A stretch of 64,000 nucleotides of DNA from Flavobacterium panici (GCF_903819335.1 NZ_CAIJDE010000044.1:203003-267002), one strand, 5' to 3'; positions 1 through 8,386 are shown, numbered from the stretch's first letter. Numbers and translations are program-made. The notes: a model not told the origin generated them from the sequence alone.

Positions 1-369
1 GCCAACGTTAACGAATATTACAAACGCGAAGGTGAAGTAGGTTATGCTACAAACGGTCATTTGGTTGTAGAAGATTTAATCAGCCGAAAAGAAATTGTAG
101 ATAAAGTAATGTTGTTTACAGATGTTCAAATGTGGAATAATACATACACAAAAGACTCATTTGCAAATTCCTGGAACCGATACAAAACTATCGCACCAAA
201 CGCAAAATTATATTTGTTTGATTTGGCTGGTTACGGTCAGTCACCAATAAACATCGAAAAAAACGATGTATATTTAATAGCCGGCTGGTCAGATAAAGTA
301 TTTGATGTTTTGAATGCTTTAGAAGATAAAAATAGTGCGTTGAATTACATCAATCGAATAGAATTGTAA
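1..369 (+). CDS. TROVE (Ro60-like) RNA-binding protein, C-terminal part
   Basis: The reading frame is open from base 1, so this is the last 122 codons of a gene that begins left of the window. The residues include VMLFTDVQMW, LYLFDLAGYG and DVYLIAGWSDKVFDVL, the von Willebrand A-like end of TROVE/Ro60 proteins. Ro proteins are ring-shaped binders of misfolded RNAs and of Y RNAs, and can work with exonucleases. The identification is supported by what follows: an array of Y RNA-like structures and then rtcB, the classic bacterial Ro neighbourhood. The HEAT-like ring domain is not visible here because it lies upstream. Confidence 0.87.
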   Translation, partial: ANVNEYYKREGEVGYATNGHLVVEDLISRKEIVDKVMLFTDVQMWNNTYTKDSFANSWNRYKTIAPNAKLYLFDLAGYGQSPINIEKNDVYLIAGWSDKVFDVLNALEDKNSALNYINRIEL

Positions 370-381
370 AAAAAGAATCTG

Positions 382-420
382 CTGCGCAAAATAATTGCGC
401 AGTATGATTTGAATATTTGT
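382..420 (+). repeat. Hairpin-containing element, copy 1 (after TROVE gene)
   Basis: Thirteen bases after the TROVE stop codon, CTGCGCAA (382-389) pairs with TTGCGCAG (395-402) around a 5-nt loop. The tail reads ATTTGAATATTTGT. The element is 34/39 identical to 12053-12091, which follows the ATP-grasp stop codon. A shorter related hairpin lies at 1349-1389 before rtcB. There is no T-run, so it does not look like a simple terminator. A role in processing or stabilising the downstream RNAs is inference. Confidence 0.75.
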
Positions 421-445
421 AAAAGAAATAAGTTCATTGAAAATA

Positions 446-573
446 AAAACAAGTACCGTAAAAAAGAATTACTTCGTGTCGTGGGTTCAATTCCCATCAA
501 CTCTATTTTAAAAATTAGAGATGTAGCTCAGCTGGTTAGAGCAGAAATTTCTTTTTGAATGTTGTCTTGTTTT
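446..573 (+). ncRNA. Y RNA-like unit 1 with permuted tRNA-like module
   Basis: Outer stem AAAACAAG (446-453) pairs with CTTGTTTT (566-573). Inner stem AAAAAGAA (461-468) pairs with TTCTTTTT (549-556) and is followed by TTACTTCG (469-476), the motif shared by the array. The loop holds tRNA parts in permuted order: a T-arm (481-497, 5-bp stem with TTCAATT loop), an acceptor-like stem (498-504 with 517-523, six of seven pairs) closed by an AT-rich loop, then a canonical D-arm (524-543, stem GCTC/GAGC, GGTTA loop). No anticodon arm is present. This matches the known layout of bacterial YrlA RNAs, which bind Ro and mimic tRNA. Confidence 0.82.
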
Positions 574-582
574 GAAAAAAAC

Positions 583-704
583 ATTGGTGTCGTAGACAAG
601 AGTTACTTCGAGGGAATTGTGTTACAGGTTCGAATCCTGTTCAGGTAATCTGATGGTGTAAGTGGAAACACGCATAAATAGTCTCTTGTCGCTCATAACC
701 CGAT
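583..704 (+). ncRNA. Y RNA-like unit 2 with permuted tRNA-like module
   Basis: TGTCGTA precedes the inner stem GACAAGAG (595-602), which pairs perfectly with CTCTTGTC (683-690). TTACTTCG follows at 603-610. Inside are a perfect T-arm (624-640, loop TTCGAAT), a short acceptor stem TCAG/CTGA (641-644 with 650-653) capped by a GTAAT loop, and a D-arm (GTGT 656-659 with ACAC 668-671). The T-acceptor-D order is again permuted. The outer stem (583-587 with 700-704) is weak. Its place 9 nt after unit 1 suggests a common precursor. Confidence 0.8.
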
Positions 705-709
705 AAAAT

Positions 710-842
710 AAAAAGAATGTCGTAAATAAGAGTTACTTCGTCTCCAATTTAGGGGAGGAATAGCGAAGTTGTAAAATCAGCAAGGCTATCCAGTTCGACT
801 CTGGCACAGACAAAGCCCCGCCCAATTCTCTTATTGCTTTTT
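710..842 (+). ncRNA. Y RNA-like unit 3
   Basis: Outer stem AAAAAG (710-715) pairs with CTTTTT (837-842). TGTCGTA is followed by inner stem AATAAGAG (725-732), which pairs perfectly with CTCTTATT (828-835), and by TTACTTCG (733-740). The loop carries a T-arm-like hairpin CCAG-TTCGACT-CTGG (790-804). A GGGG run (752-755) could pair with CCCC (816-819), which would put this module in normal rather than permuted order. I cannot settle its fold by eye. Confidence 0.75.
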
Positions 843-857
843 ACTTCTTTTAAAAAA

Positions 858-927
858 TGAAAAATGTCGTGTGTGAGAGTTACTTCGTATAGGGTTCAAA
901 ATACTCTCATCAATTATTACTTTTTCA
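858..927 (+). ncRNA. Y RNA-like unit 4 (minimal)
   Basis: Outer stem TGAAAAA (858-864) pairs with TTTTTCA (921-927). TGTCGTGTG, inner stem TGAGAG (874-879) with CTCTCA (904-909), and TTACTTCG (880-887) follow the array pattern. The head is reduced to a small hairpin, GTAT (887-890) with ATAC (901-904), with a GGTTCAAA loop. This is the shortest head with T-loop-like sequence in the set and has no tRNA-like module. Confidence 0.75.
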
Positions 928-933
928 AAAAAT

Positions 934-1016
934 AAGATGCCGTGTATAAAGTGCTACTTCGTTGGTTGATTTATTAGGTTCGAGTCCTAAATTATCACTT
1001 ATACAATATTGCTCTT
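934..1016 (+). ncRNA. Y RNA-like unit 5 with T-arm head
   Basis: Outer stem AAGA (934-937) pairs with TCTT (1013-1016). TGCCGT is followed by GTATAAAGTG (944-953), which pairs with CACTTATAC (996-1004) with one bulged A, and then by CTACTTCG (954-961). The head contains a perfect 5-bp T-arm with loop TTCGAGT (974-990). D-arm and acceptor parts are not obvious. Sequence changes in the stem keep pairing, as expected for a functional RNA fold. Confidence 0.75.
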
Positions 1017-1019
1017 AAA

Positions 1020-1092
1020 AAAAGAGTGTCGTCAGGAAATGGTTCCTTCGTCCAAAAAGAAAATTAAACCATTCCTAAATGTTGCCTCTTTT
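1020..1092 (+). ncRNA. Y RNA-like unit 6 (simple head)
   Basis: Outer stem AAAAGAG (1020-1026) pairs perfectly with CTCTTTT (1086-1092). TGTCGTC is followed by AGGAAATGGTT (1034-1044), which pairs with AACCATTCCT (1067-1076) with one bulge. The conserved motif is changed to TTCCTTCG (1043-1050). The head is an unstructured A-rich loop with no tRNA-like arm. This is the last unit before rtcB. Confidence 0.72.
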
Positions 1093-1152
1093 AAAATTAT
1101 TAATTAAAATGGATGTAGAAAAAAACATCAACTAAATAAAATTAAACACAAG

Positions 1153-1258
1153 GTTTGTCATTTCGAGGAACGAGAAATCTGCGCAAGTAACTCCGTAACG
1201 AGAGTCCAATCTTTGTAGAGCTTCTCGTGGAGATTTCTCGTTCCTCGAAATGACAAAC
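1153..1258. repeat. Dispersed inverted-repeat element (gtcatttcg family)
   Basis: The 28-nt arms at 1153-1180 and 1231-1258 are perfect inverted complements, starting GTTTGTCATTTCGAGGAA. The centre carries CTTTGTAGAGCTTCTCG. Related elements lie at 2922-3015 and 50946-51053 with different central sequences. It resembles short palindromic intergenic repeats of flavobacteria. It may also stop transcription. Confidence 0.8.
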
Positions 1259-1348
1259 TGTGTGTTAATCACTTAAAATAAAACTTTGCGCCCTTGCGAC
1301 TTTGCGAGAAATATGTCTTCGCTGAGCAAAAAATTTAGAATTAAAATA

Positions 1349-1389
1349 GCTACGCAAAATAACTGCGCAGTACAAAACAACCTTTGTAC
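1349..1389 (+). repeat. Hairpin element, copy 3 (before rtcB)
   Basis: GCTACGCAAAATAACTGCGC is a variant of the hairpin elements behind the TROVE and ATP-grasp genes. A second perfect hairpin follows directly, GTACAAA (1370-1376) with TTTGTAC (1383-1389). It ends 19 nt before the rtcB start codon, so it lies in the rtcB leader and could influence translation or processing. That role is inference. Confidence 0.6.
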
Positions 1390-1408
1390 TATCAAAAAAA
1401 CAAAACAA

Positions 1409-2830
1409 ATGAATACACAAATAAACGGTACAGATATATTAGAATTAGGATTCCCAGAAGGAAAAATAATCGGAATCGCATTAAAAATAAACAGCAAAAG
1501 AAACGGTTTTACGCGTGACGAAATGATCACAAATTTTAAAAACGTATTAGAAACTCCGGAAAACTATATAGACGATAAAATCTTCAGCAAACTAGCCGTT
1601 GCTTTAATCGAAAAAGCAAATGAAAAACCGGAAGATTTCATTGCTTTAAATGAAAATCCAAATGCTTATTCTGCGTACGGATTAGATCATATCGAAGACG
1701 GAGCCAGAAAACAAATGGAAGTAGCAATGAAACTTCCCGTTACAGTTGCCGGAGCATTAATGCCAGACGCGCATCAAGGTTACGGATTACCAATTGGCGG
1801 AGTTTTAGCCACCAAAAATGCCATTATTCCGTATGGTGTTGGCGTTGATATTGGATGTAGAATGGCATTGTCAGTTTACGATATTCCGGAAGATTTTTAC
1901 TTTGAAAATGAAGCCAAATTCAAAAAAGAATTAATTGCGAATTCTATTTTTGGAGCAGGTCACGGATTTCACGGACAATACAAATCAGATCATGCGGTTT
2001 TGGAGAACGATACATTTAATATGAATCCGTTTGTGAAGAATTTAAAAGATAAAGCCTGGTCACAATTAGGATCTTCAGGTGGAGGAAATCACTTTGTCGA
2101 ATTCGGAATCATGGAATTTGCAAAAGACGATGCCGTTTTGAATATTCCAAAAGGAAAATACGTCGCTTTGTTAACGCATTCAGGTTCACGCGGAATGGGT
2201 GCAACAATTGCTGGACATTATACTAAAATTGCGAAAGACGAATGCAAACTTCCAGAAATAGCCAGGAACTTAGCTTATTTAGATATGAACTCACAATTAG
2301 GACAAGAATATTGGCTTGCGATGAATCTTGCAGGAGATTACGCTTCGGCTTGTCATGAAATTATCCATAATAAAATGGAAAAAGCTTTAGGCGCTGCAAT
2401 TTTAGCCAAAGTCGAAAACCACCATAATTTTGCCTGGAAAGAAATCTGGAACGGCGAAGAAGTAATCGTACATAGAAAAGGAGCAACCCCAGCCGGAAAA
2501 GGCGTTATGGGAATCATTCCGGGGAGTATGACCGCACCAGGATTTTTGGTAAGAGGAAAAGGCGAGGAGAACGCCATAAATTCTGCTTCACACGGAGCAG
2601 GAAGACAAATGAGCAGAACTCAGGCCATAAAAAACATCACACCAACCGAGATGAAATCCATCCTGAAAGATCATGGCGTTACGCTTATTGGTGCAGGACT
2701 TGACGAAGCACCAATGGCCTATAAAGATATCAATCAGGTAATGGAAGCGCAGCAAGATTTAGTCGACGTTGTCGCCAAATTTACCCCAAAATTAGTGAGA
2801 ATGGCCGATGATGGAAGTAGAGAAGACTAG
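1409..2830 (+). CDS. rtcB: RtcB family RNA ligase
   Basis: A 473-residue protein that joins RNA ends carrying 3'-phosphate or 2',3'-cyclic phosphate to 5'-OH ends, using GTP and Mn. Visible family signatures are GVDIGCRM (about residues 145-152, metal-binding Cys), GSSGGGNHFVEFG, LTHSGSRGMG, and SASHGAGR near residue 395, whose His is the guanylated residue. The ATG at 1409 is chosen because sequence upstream of it is leader-like (hairpins, repeats) and homologous proteins begin close to this point. It lies downstream of the TROVE gene and Y RNA array, the usual rsr-Yrl-rtcB order. No RtcA or archease gene is seen nearby. Confidence 0.95.
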   Translation: MNTQINGTDILELGFPEGKIIGIALKINSKRNGFTRDEMITNFKNVLETPENYIDDKIFSKLAVALIEKANEKPEDFIALNENPNAYSAYGLDHIEDGARKQMEVAMKLPVTVAGALMPDAHQGYGLPIGGVLATKNAIIPYGVGVDIGCRMALSVYDIPEDFYFENEAKFKKELIANSIFGAGHGFHGQYKSDHAVLENDTFNMNPFVKNLKDKAWSQLGSSGGGNHFVEFGIMEFAKDDAVLNIPKGKYVALLTHSGSRGMGATIAGHYTKIAKDECKLPEIARNLAYLDMNSQLGQEYWLAMNLAGDYASACHEIIHNKMEKALGAAILAKVENHHNFAWKEIWNGEEVIVHRKGATPAGKGVMGIIPGSMTAPGFLVRGKGEENAINSASHGAGRQMSRTQAIKNITPTEMKSILKDHGVTLIGAGLDEAPMAYKDINQVMEAQQDLVDVVAKFTPKLVRMADDGSRED

Positions 2831-3127
2831 TGTTCAGTTTTTAGTGATCAGTCTCAGTGGCAGTTTTCAGTGTAGAGGCGCACAGCAGTGCGTCTAACAC
2901 AACGTATCCTCATTTTATGTTATTTCGACGTAAGGAGAAATCTCCACGAGTAGCTCCGCAACTTGAGTCTAATCTTTGTAGAGTTTCTTGCGGAGATTTC
3001 TCCTTACGTCGAAATGACAAACTTTGTGTAAAAAACTTTGCGACTCTGCGACTTTGCGAGATTAAAAACAAACCAAAGATCAAAAAGAAACTTTGCGTCT
3101 TAGAGCCTTCGTGGCAAAAATAAAAAT
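2831..3127. repeat. Intergenic repeats between rtcB and the peptidase gene
   Basis: This gap holds one copy of the gaggcgcacagcagtgcgtct repeat (about 2873-2893), seen again four times near 22.2-22.8 kb. It also has an inverted-repeat element with 24-nt arms at 2922-2945 and 2992-3015, and fragments of the actttgcgactttgcgaga repeat. No gene or clear promoter is visible. Confidence 0.7.
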
Positions 3128-3463
3128 ATGAATAACAAATACGAACGACTGAAAACAGAATTAGAAACAGTCGGCAATGGAAAAATGAAAGCATTTGGAG
3201 ACTCAATGCGGCCCATATTAAAAAGCGGAAGTCTCTTAACATTTATAAAAAGCGAAAATTACCAAATAGGCGATATCGTATTCTGCAAAGTAAAAGGCAG
3301 ATACATCGACGCCCATAAAATCATTAAAACCGACACAAACAAAGGTTTTCTAATCGCCAACAATCACGGATTCGAAAATGGCTGGACAAAAATCATTTAC
3401 GGAAAAGTAATTCAGGGCGAGTTTAAGAATGAGGTGATTTATATGAAAATGGACAAAGATTAA
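3128..3463 (+). CDS. S24/S26-like peptidase domain protein
   Basis: A short protein of 111 residues. GDSMRPILKSG contains the Ser (S26) of the S24/S26 serine-lysine peptidase fold, and GDIVFCKVKGRYIDAHKI supplies the second half, with K64 as the likely catalytic Lys. There is no membrane anchor, so it is not a normal signal peptidase, and no DNA-binding domain, so it is not a LexA-type repressor. Stand-alone proteins of this type occur next to defence and repair genes. Its role here is unknown; self- or target cleavage on a stress cue is speculation. Confidence 0.7.
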   Translation: MNNKYERLKTELETVGNGKMKAFGDSMRPILKSGSLLTFIKSENYQIGDIVFCKVKGRYIDAHKIIKTDTNKGFLIANNHGFENGWTKIIYGKVIQGEFKNEVIYMKMDKD

Positions 3464-3542
3464 ATTCCAAATTCCAATTTTAATCACCTTAAAAATAAAA
3501 AACTTTGTGTCTTAGTGCCTTAGTGGCAAAAAAATAAAAAAA

Positions 3543-4343
3543 ATGAAAACATACATAGACATAGGAATCAACCTAACCAATAAACAATTCCAAAACGACA
3601 TAGACGATGTTGTACAAGACGCGCTCGACGTCGACGTTTCGCAAATGATCCTGACCGGAACAAGCATACGAAACAGCGAAGCTTCATTAGAAATCGCAAA
3701 ACAATATCCGGGAATATTATATTCGACGGCCGGAATTCACCCGCATGATGCGAAGAGTTTTGACGAAAAAAGCATTTCGAAACTGCGGAATTTATTAAAG
3801 CAGAAACAAGTAGTTTCTGTTGGTGAATGCGGACTCGACTTTGACCGTGATTTTTCGCCCAGAAACAAACAGGAACAATGTTATAAAGCCCAATTAGAAT
3901 TGGCAATCGAAGTTCAGAAACCTTTGTTTTTGCATGAAAGAGCGGCTTTTAATAGTTTTATCAATATCACCAAAGACTATTTACCGCAATTGCCAAAAGC
4001 CGTTGTGCATTGTTTTACGGGAACGCTGCCCGAAGCCAAAATCTATCTCGATAACGGATTTTATCTTGGTTTTACCGGAGCGATTTCTGATACCAAACGT
4101 TTCAGTCATTTAAAAGAAGTCATTCAATATGTTCCGCTTGATCGAATGATGATCGAAACCGATGCGCCGTTTATGCTTCCAAAAAATGTTCCGAACAGTC
4201 TTTTAAAGAAATACCACGAACGAAGATGTGAACCTGCTTTTCTGCCTTTTGTTGCCGGAACAATTGCTCAGTTTAAAGGAATTACTTTAGATAAAGTGGC
4301 GGATGAAACGACTAGGAATGCTAAAAGTTTTTTTGGGATTTAA
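3543..4343 (+). CDS. TatD family metal-dependent nuclease
   Basis: A 266-residue protein of the amidohydrolase (TIM barrel) fold. Metal-ligand motifs are seen in order: IDIGINLT at the start, GIHPHD (about 62-67), GECGLDFDRDFSP, HERAAF, VVHCFTGT and IETDAPFM. TatD enzymes are 3'-5' exonucleases on single-stranded DNA or RNA and have been linked to DNA repair and RNA turnover. It lies downstream of rtcB and the peptidase gene on the same strand and is followed by a clear terminator, so it may close the first transcription unit of the RNA repair island. Confidence 0.92.
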   Translation: MKTYIDIGINLTNKQFQNDIDDVVQDALDVDVSQMILTGTSIRNSEASLEIAKQYPGILYSTAGIHPHDAKSFDEKSISKLRNLLKQKQVVSVGECGLDFDRDFSPRNKQEQCYKAQLELAIEVQKPLFLHERAAFNSFINITKDYLPQLPKAVVHCFTGTLPEAKIYLDNGFYLGFTGAISDTKRFSHLKEVIQYVPLDRMMIETDAPFMLPKNVPNSLLKKYHERRCEPAFLPFVAGTIAQFKGITLDKVADETTRNAKSFFGI

Positions 4344-4365
4344 CAAAAAAACAAATTATTTATAG

Positions 4366-4407
4366 ACCACAGATTTACAAATTTTTTTGTGAATTTGTGG
4401 TTTTTTA
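4366..4407 (+). terminator. Rho-independent terminator after tatD
   Basis: ACCACAGATTTACAAA (4366-4381) pairs with TTTGTGAATTTGTGGT (4386-4401), with two wobble pairs, and is followed by a run of T. Confidence 0.8.
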
Positions 4408-4461
4408 TTTGTTAATTAGTCTGAGTAATTATTTACAACAAATCTTTTTTAAATTAATAAA

Positions 4462-7400
4462 ATGAGTGTAGCTACTGAAGGTGTTAAAGGTTATGAATAT
4501 CAGTATAAAGTAACTGTATTATTTGCACTTTTACATTCTAATGATTTTAAATCACAGCTTTATGTTGAGAAAATAGGAAGTGAGGATATTACTTTTTTAG
4601 ATGAAAATAAAAATTATTTAGAGATACAGATTAAAAGAGAAAGAAATAGTATTGGTTTTCCAAAAATTATTGAATGGCTATCACATTTCCAAGAAAGAAG
4701 TAGTACTAATAATTTATTATTGAGAGTTAAAGATAAAAAGTCAAAATGTTTATTCATTACCCGTTCTCGGTGCAGTGATGAGGCAATAATATTTTTGAAA
4801 CTGTTTCCATTAATTGATTCCAATGAGAATAGCATTTCAAAAGAAGTTATTTTAAAATTTCAAAAGGAATTAAAAGCTGTAAAATTTAAACAAACTCAAT
4901 TAGACATAAAAAGAAAATCACTCTGTAGTGATATTTCAAATAATTTAAACAAATCAGATATTGAAATATTGATAAACAATACTTTGATTTGGGAACAAAT
5001 AGAAGAAGAAAAGATTGATAATGAGGTTTTAAAATGTTTAAATAAAAAATTCTCGATACCACAATCACTTTCAGAAAATTTGTATCTGAAACTATTGGAA
5101 GTTGTAAAACAAGGTAGGGATTTAAAAGAAGATATTATTCCACTTTTTAAAAATTTAATTTTAAAATTAAAGACAAATAGATATTCTCTATCTGAAAATA
5201 ATATTATTAGAAAAGAAGAAGCGCAGGCGATAGATATTTTAAAAAAATCAAATTTATTATTATTAACAGGAATTTCACAATGTGGCAAAACAGAATTAGC
5301 GAAAAAAGTTGCCAATGAGTTAATAGATCAAGGATATACTTCAGCACCAATTTCAACTGATTTTTTTCAAGTTGAAAATTTTTTCAATCAAAATAAAATA
5401 GAAGATAAGATTTTGATTTTTGAAGATCCATTCGGACATATAAAGCCCAAGAAAGAATCCAATGATATTAAAAACAAAATCATTAATCTTGTCAAATGTT
5501 TACCATTAAACCATAAAATAATCCTTACTAGTAGAATAGAAATTTTGGAGGAAGCATTTAATAGTTGCAATATTATTGAAAATGTGTTAGACTTAACCGA
5601 AGATGATAATAAACTAATATTAGATTTTTGGGAAAAATTTTCAAATGCGCAAAATGTCAATAATGAAATAAAAAATATTGTTGGTGAATATATTTTAAGA
5701 GAAACTGAACATAAAATTCAAGTTGGACAATTAGATTATCTTTCGCGATATGATTTAAATAAATTAAAATCAAAAAGCATATCTGAATTAATCAGTATAG
5801 CTCGACATAATTCTACAGATATTGCAAATGATGTATTAAAAGAAAATAACAAAGAATCAAAAATTCTTGCAGTTATGTCGATATGCTGTAGTAATAGTAT
5901 TGGAATAAATGTCGAAGACTTTAAATATATTTTATCTGATGATGAAAATGGATATTCTGTTTTTAAAGAATCTAAAGTTTTCCAATTTAAAAAAAGTAAA
6001 AGTAAATTTCCAAAATATTTAGAAACAAATAAGTTAAAAAAAGGTTTTAAGTCAAGTATTTCTTATTTTGAAGAAAGAGGATTCATAAAGTTGGAAAATA
6101 ATCAATATTTTTTTTCTCATCCTAATTATTTTGAAGCTGGAAAAAAATTGTTCTTTAGAAAAAGTAGTCAAGAGCAAAAAGAAAATATTGGATATTTAAA
6201 AAAAACGATAATTTGTATAAGTCCAGTAACTACGTTAATTGCTTGTAAATTATTAACATGGATTTATCGTACAGTACATTCAAATTTTAAAGACGATATT
6301 AAGGATTTAATGTTTTTATCAAATAGATCAATTTTTCCTGCGGTTGAAGACTATTCTTCAATTAATCTTATTAACATAATTGAAGATATTGATAATGAAG
6401 ATCAGAAGGATAAAATTATCAATATTGTTAATAGAGGAAACACTGATTCAAGTTCAATAAAATGGCTTAATAATGAGATACCTTTCCTAAGTAAAGGAGA
6501 TGATGATTTAAGAAATTTGTTTATAGATAATATATCGCCAAGTGAAATAGAAGAAATTGAGAATAAAATATTAAATAATCACCATGTAAATTTATTTGAT
6601 ATTTGGCGCTATATTAATTATCATAAGATTGTAAGTATTAGTAAAGTTTATACTAAGTTTAATCATAATATAATAAACTCACTTCTAACACATGAGGAGG
6701 TTTTTATAAGAAAACAAGTTGCGAAACTATTCTTTTTGTCAAAAATAAGCGAAGAGGAAATTTATCTAATCAAAAAAATTTTTAATGACAATCATGCCAC
6801 TGTTTCTTTTTATGGTATATGGGGAAGTTTTTTAAGTTGGAATAAACAATCAGATCAAATAAAAACAATAATTTTTGAACATCTTAAAAAACTATTTTGC
6901 AGACAAGAAATTGCAATAAGAGCAAATAATTTAATGACTACTTTTTCAATTGATTATGCAGGAGAGTGTATTGATTGGAAACTTTTCTCTAAGGCAGAAA
7001 CTATTGAGTTATGGAATGTTTGGGCAGAAATTTTCCCTGTTTTTTCAAATAGTTTGCCACCAAATATTTTTCTAAATTATGGAAGATATGGTGTGACTAT
7101 GGAAACAGCAATGAAATATTTAACTCTTAATAACGGAATAAAAGTATTTGAAACTTGGTTAGATAGAATAGAAGTTAGAATTAAAAATAATGTAGAGCTA
7201 TCTGATTATGAAATGGGAATTAGTGATGAATTAATTAAATTCACTAAAGGTAATTTTAAGATAAGAAAAAATCTAATAGAAAGAATTTTATCAAATACTA
7301 ATTCAATTTTCAGTTTATACAATTTAAAATTAATTATAACTTTTTGGAACGATTTAGATATTAGCGAAAAAAAAATAGTTTTATCTATAGTAGATTCAAA

Positions 7401-8271
7401 TAGAATTGATTTAAGATGGATTAAGGCAATGTTACTTGCGAAGTATGAAATACCAAAAGAAATTGAAGTTAAAATAGTAGGTGATATTAATCTTTATTCA
7501 TTAAAACCAAAAAAAGTACTTGAATTATTGCCTGAAGAATTAGTTCAAGATTGTTTGAAAATTATTTATGCACAGCCTTATGAGCTTGAATTTTTAAGGC
7601 CAAGTTATCTTTCAGATTTTTGGAAGAAAATGATTAATTATATCATGTATTTTGAAGTTGAACCATATTTTGCTTTGTGCATAAAAGATTTTATAGGTCA
7701 TAACATCTGGGCTAATAGATCTGAAAATTTTTTATTATGGCGCAAAATATGTTTGAATTCCAAGAATATTAATTATTTAACTTATTTAGTAATTTATAAT
7801 ATTTCAAAAAGCGCAATTTATGTGAGTGGAACTATTGAAATGATGAAAACTTTAGTTTTTGCATATAAACAAAGAAATGAGTTTGAAATTTTCACGAAAA
7901 TTATTTCAGATGAAATTGAAGTTTTACAGAAAACTTCTGATAAGCATGATATTTTTGAAATTTTTGACAAAAATTTTCTTTTTCAAGATTTGTATAAGCT
8001 GTTGAAACCTGATATAGATGCAATGTTAGTAATTGAGAATAGAGGAATTGAATATTTGCACGAAATAATAGATGATGTCAAAAGTTTTAGATTTTTTGCT
8101 TCATATTTGATAATTAAAAATTTAGTAGCAAAAAGTGATAAAATAGAAGAAGATATTAAAAACAGACTGCTTTCGATTCCAAATAACATTGAGAAAGTAG
8201 GAGAGAAGAAACAAAAGATTTTAAAATCTAAATATTTTAAAGAAGAAAAAATAACTAATTGGATAAATTAA
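4462..8271 (+). CDS. PD-(D/E)xK nuclease-STAND NTPase, probable anti-phage defence protein
   Basis: A 1269-residue protein in three parts. The N-terminus has a GYEYQYK start, then VEKIGSED and LEIQIKR (E54, Q56, K58), the pattern of Cap4/DUF4297-like PD-(D/E)xK nucleases. A P-loop NTPase follows: Walker A GISQCGKT (about 270-277), Walker B KILIFEDPF (about 316-324), and an arginine-sensor-like IILTSRIE. The remaining 800 or so residues are helical and repeat-like, as in STAND sensors. This architecture resembles Avs-type defence proteins that sense phage proteins and cut DNA. The gene is strikingly more AT-rich than its neighbours, a sign of transfer. Exact family assignment is not certain. 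Confidence 0.8.
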   Translation: MSVATEGVKGYEYQYKVTVLFALLHSNDFKSQLYVEKIGSEDITFLDENKNYLEIQIKRERNSIGFPKIIEWLSHFQERSSTNNLLLRVKDKKSKCLFITRSRCSDEAIIFLKLFPLIDSNENSISKEVILKFQKELKAVKFKQTQLDIKRKSLCSDISNNLNKSDIEILINNTLIWEQIEEEKIDNEVLKCLNKKFSIPQSLSENLYLKLLEVVKQGRDLKEDIIPLFKNLILKLKTNRYSLSENNIIRKEEAQAIDILKKSNLLLLTGISQCGKTELAKKVANELIDQGYTSAPISTDFFQVENFFNQNKIEDKILIFEDPFGHIKPKKESNDIKNKIINLVKCLPLNHKIILTSRIEILEEAFNSCNIIENVLDLTEDDNKLILDFWEKFSNAQNVNNEIKNIVGEYILRETEHKIQVGQLDYLSRYDLNKLKSKSISELISIARHNSTDIANDVLKENNKESKILAVMSICCSNSIGINVEDFKYILSDDENGYSVFKESKVFQFKKSKSKFPKYLETNKLKKGFKSSISYFEERGFIKLENNQYFFSHPNYFEAGKKLFFRKSSQEQKENIGYLKKTIICISPVTTLIACKLLTWIYRTVHSNFKDDIKDLMFLSNRSIFPAVEDYSSINLINIIEDIDNEDQKDKIINIVNRGNTDSSSIKWLNNEIPFLSKGDDDLRNLFIDNISPSEIEEIENKILNNHHVNLFDIWRYINYHKIVSISKVYTKFNHNIINSLLTHEEVFIRKQVAKLFFLSKISEEEIYLIKKIFNDNHATVSFYGIWGSFLSWNKQSDQIKTIIFEHLKKLFCRQEIAIRANNLMTTFSIDYAGECIDWKLFSKAETIELWNVWAEIFPVFSNSLPPNIFLNYGRYGVTMETAMKYLTLNNGIKVFETWLDRIEVRIKNNVELSDYEMGISDELIKFTKGNFKIRKNLIERILSNTNSIFSLYNLKLIITFWNDLDISEKKIVLSIVDSNRIDLRWIKAMLLAKYEIPKEIEVKIVGDINLYSLKPKKVLELLPEELVQDCLKIIYAQPYELEFLRPSYLSDFWKKMINYIMYFEVEPYFALCIKDFIGHNIWANRSENFLLWRKICLNSKNINYLTYLVIYNISKSAIYVSGTIEMMKTLVFAYKQRNEFEIFTKIISDEIEVLQKTSDKHDIFEIFDKNFLFQDLYKLLKPDIDAMLVIENRGIEYLHEIIDDVKSFRFFASYLIIKNLVAKSDKIEEDIKNRLLSIPNNIEKVGEKKQKILKSKYFKEEKITNWIN

Positions 8272-8320
8272 TTAAATTCAATAAAAAAGTCTTTCTCATT
8301 AAAGTGACAATAAAATTTAT

Positions 8321-8362
8321 TATATATAAAATGTGTAAATCTCTTTACGCATTTTATATATA
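8321..8362. terminator. Bidirectional terminator-like hairpin
   Basis: Arms of 19 nt (8321-8339 and 8344-8362) around a TCTC loop, with one wobble pair. It lies between the convergent nuclease-STAND gene and XRE gene and probably stops both. Confidence 0.75.
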
Positions 8363-8386
8363 TAAGAAATTCGTTGGTCAAGAATA

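Noticed and set aside
446..1092. CRISPR array
   Set aside because: The repeated unit is a paired frame with variable stems, not an identical repeat with unique spacers of constant size.
2857..3123. Open frames over the gap between rtcB and the peptidase gene on both strands
   Set aside because: They are read through inverted repeats, and the peptides are only translated palindromes.
3128..3463. Signal peptidase I
   Set aside because: No membrane anchor and only 111 residues; it has just the S24/S26 catalytic part.
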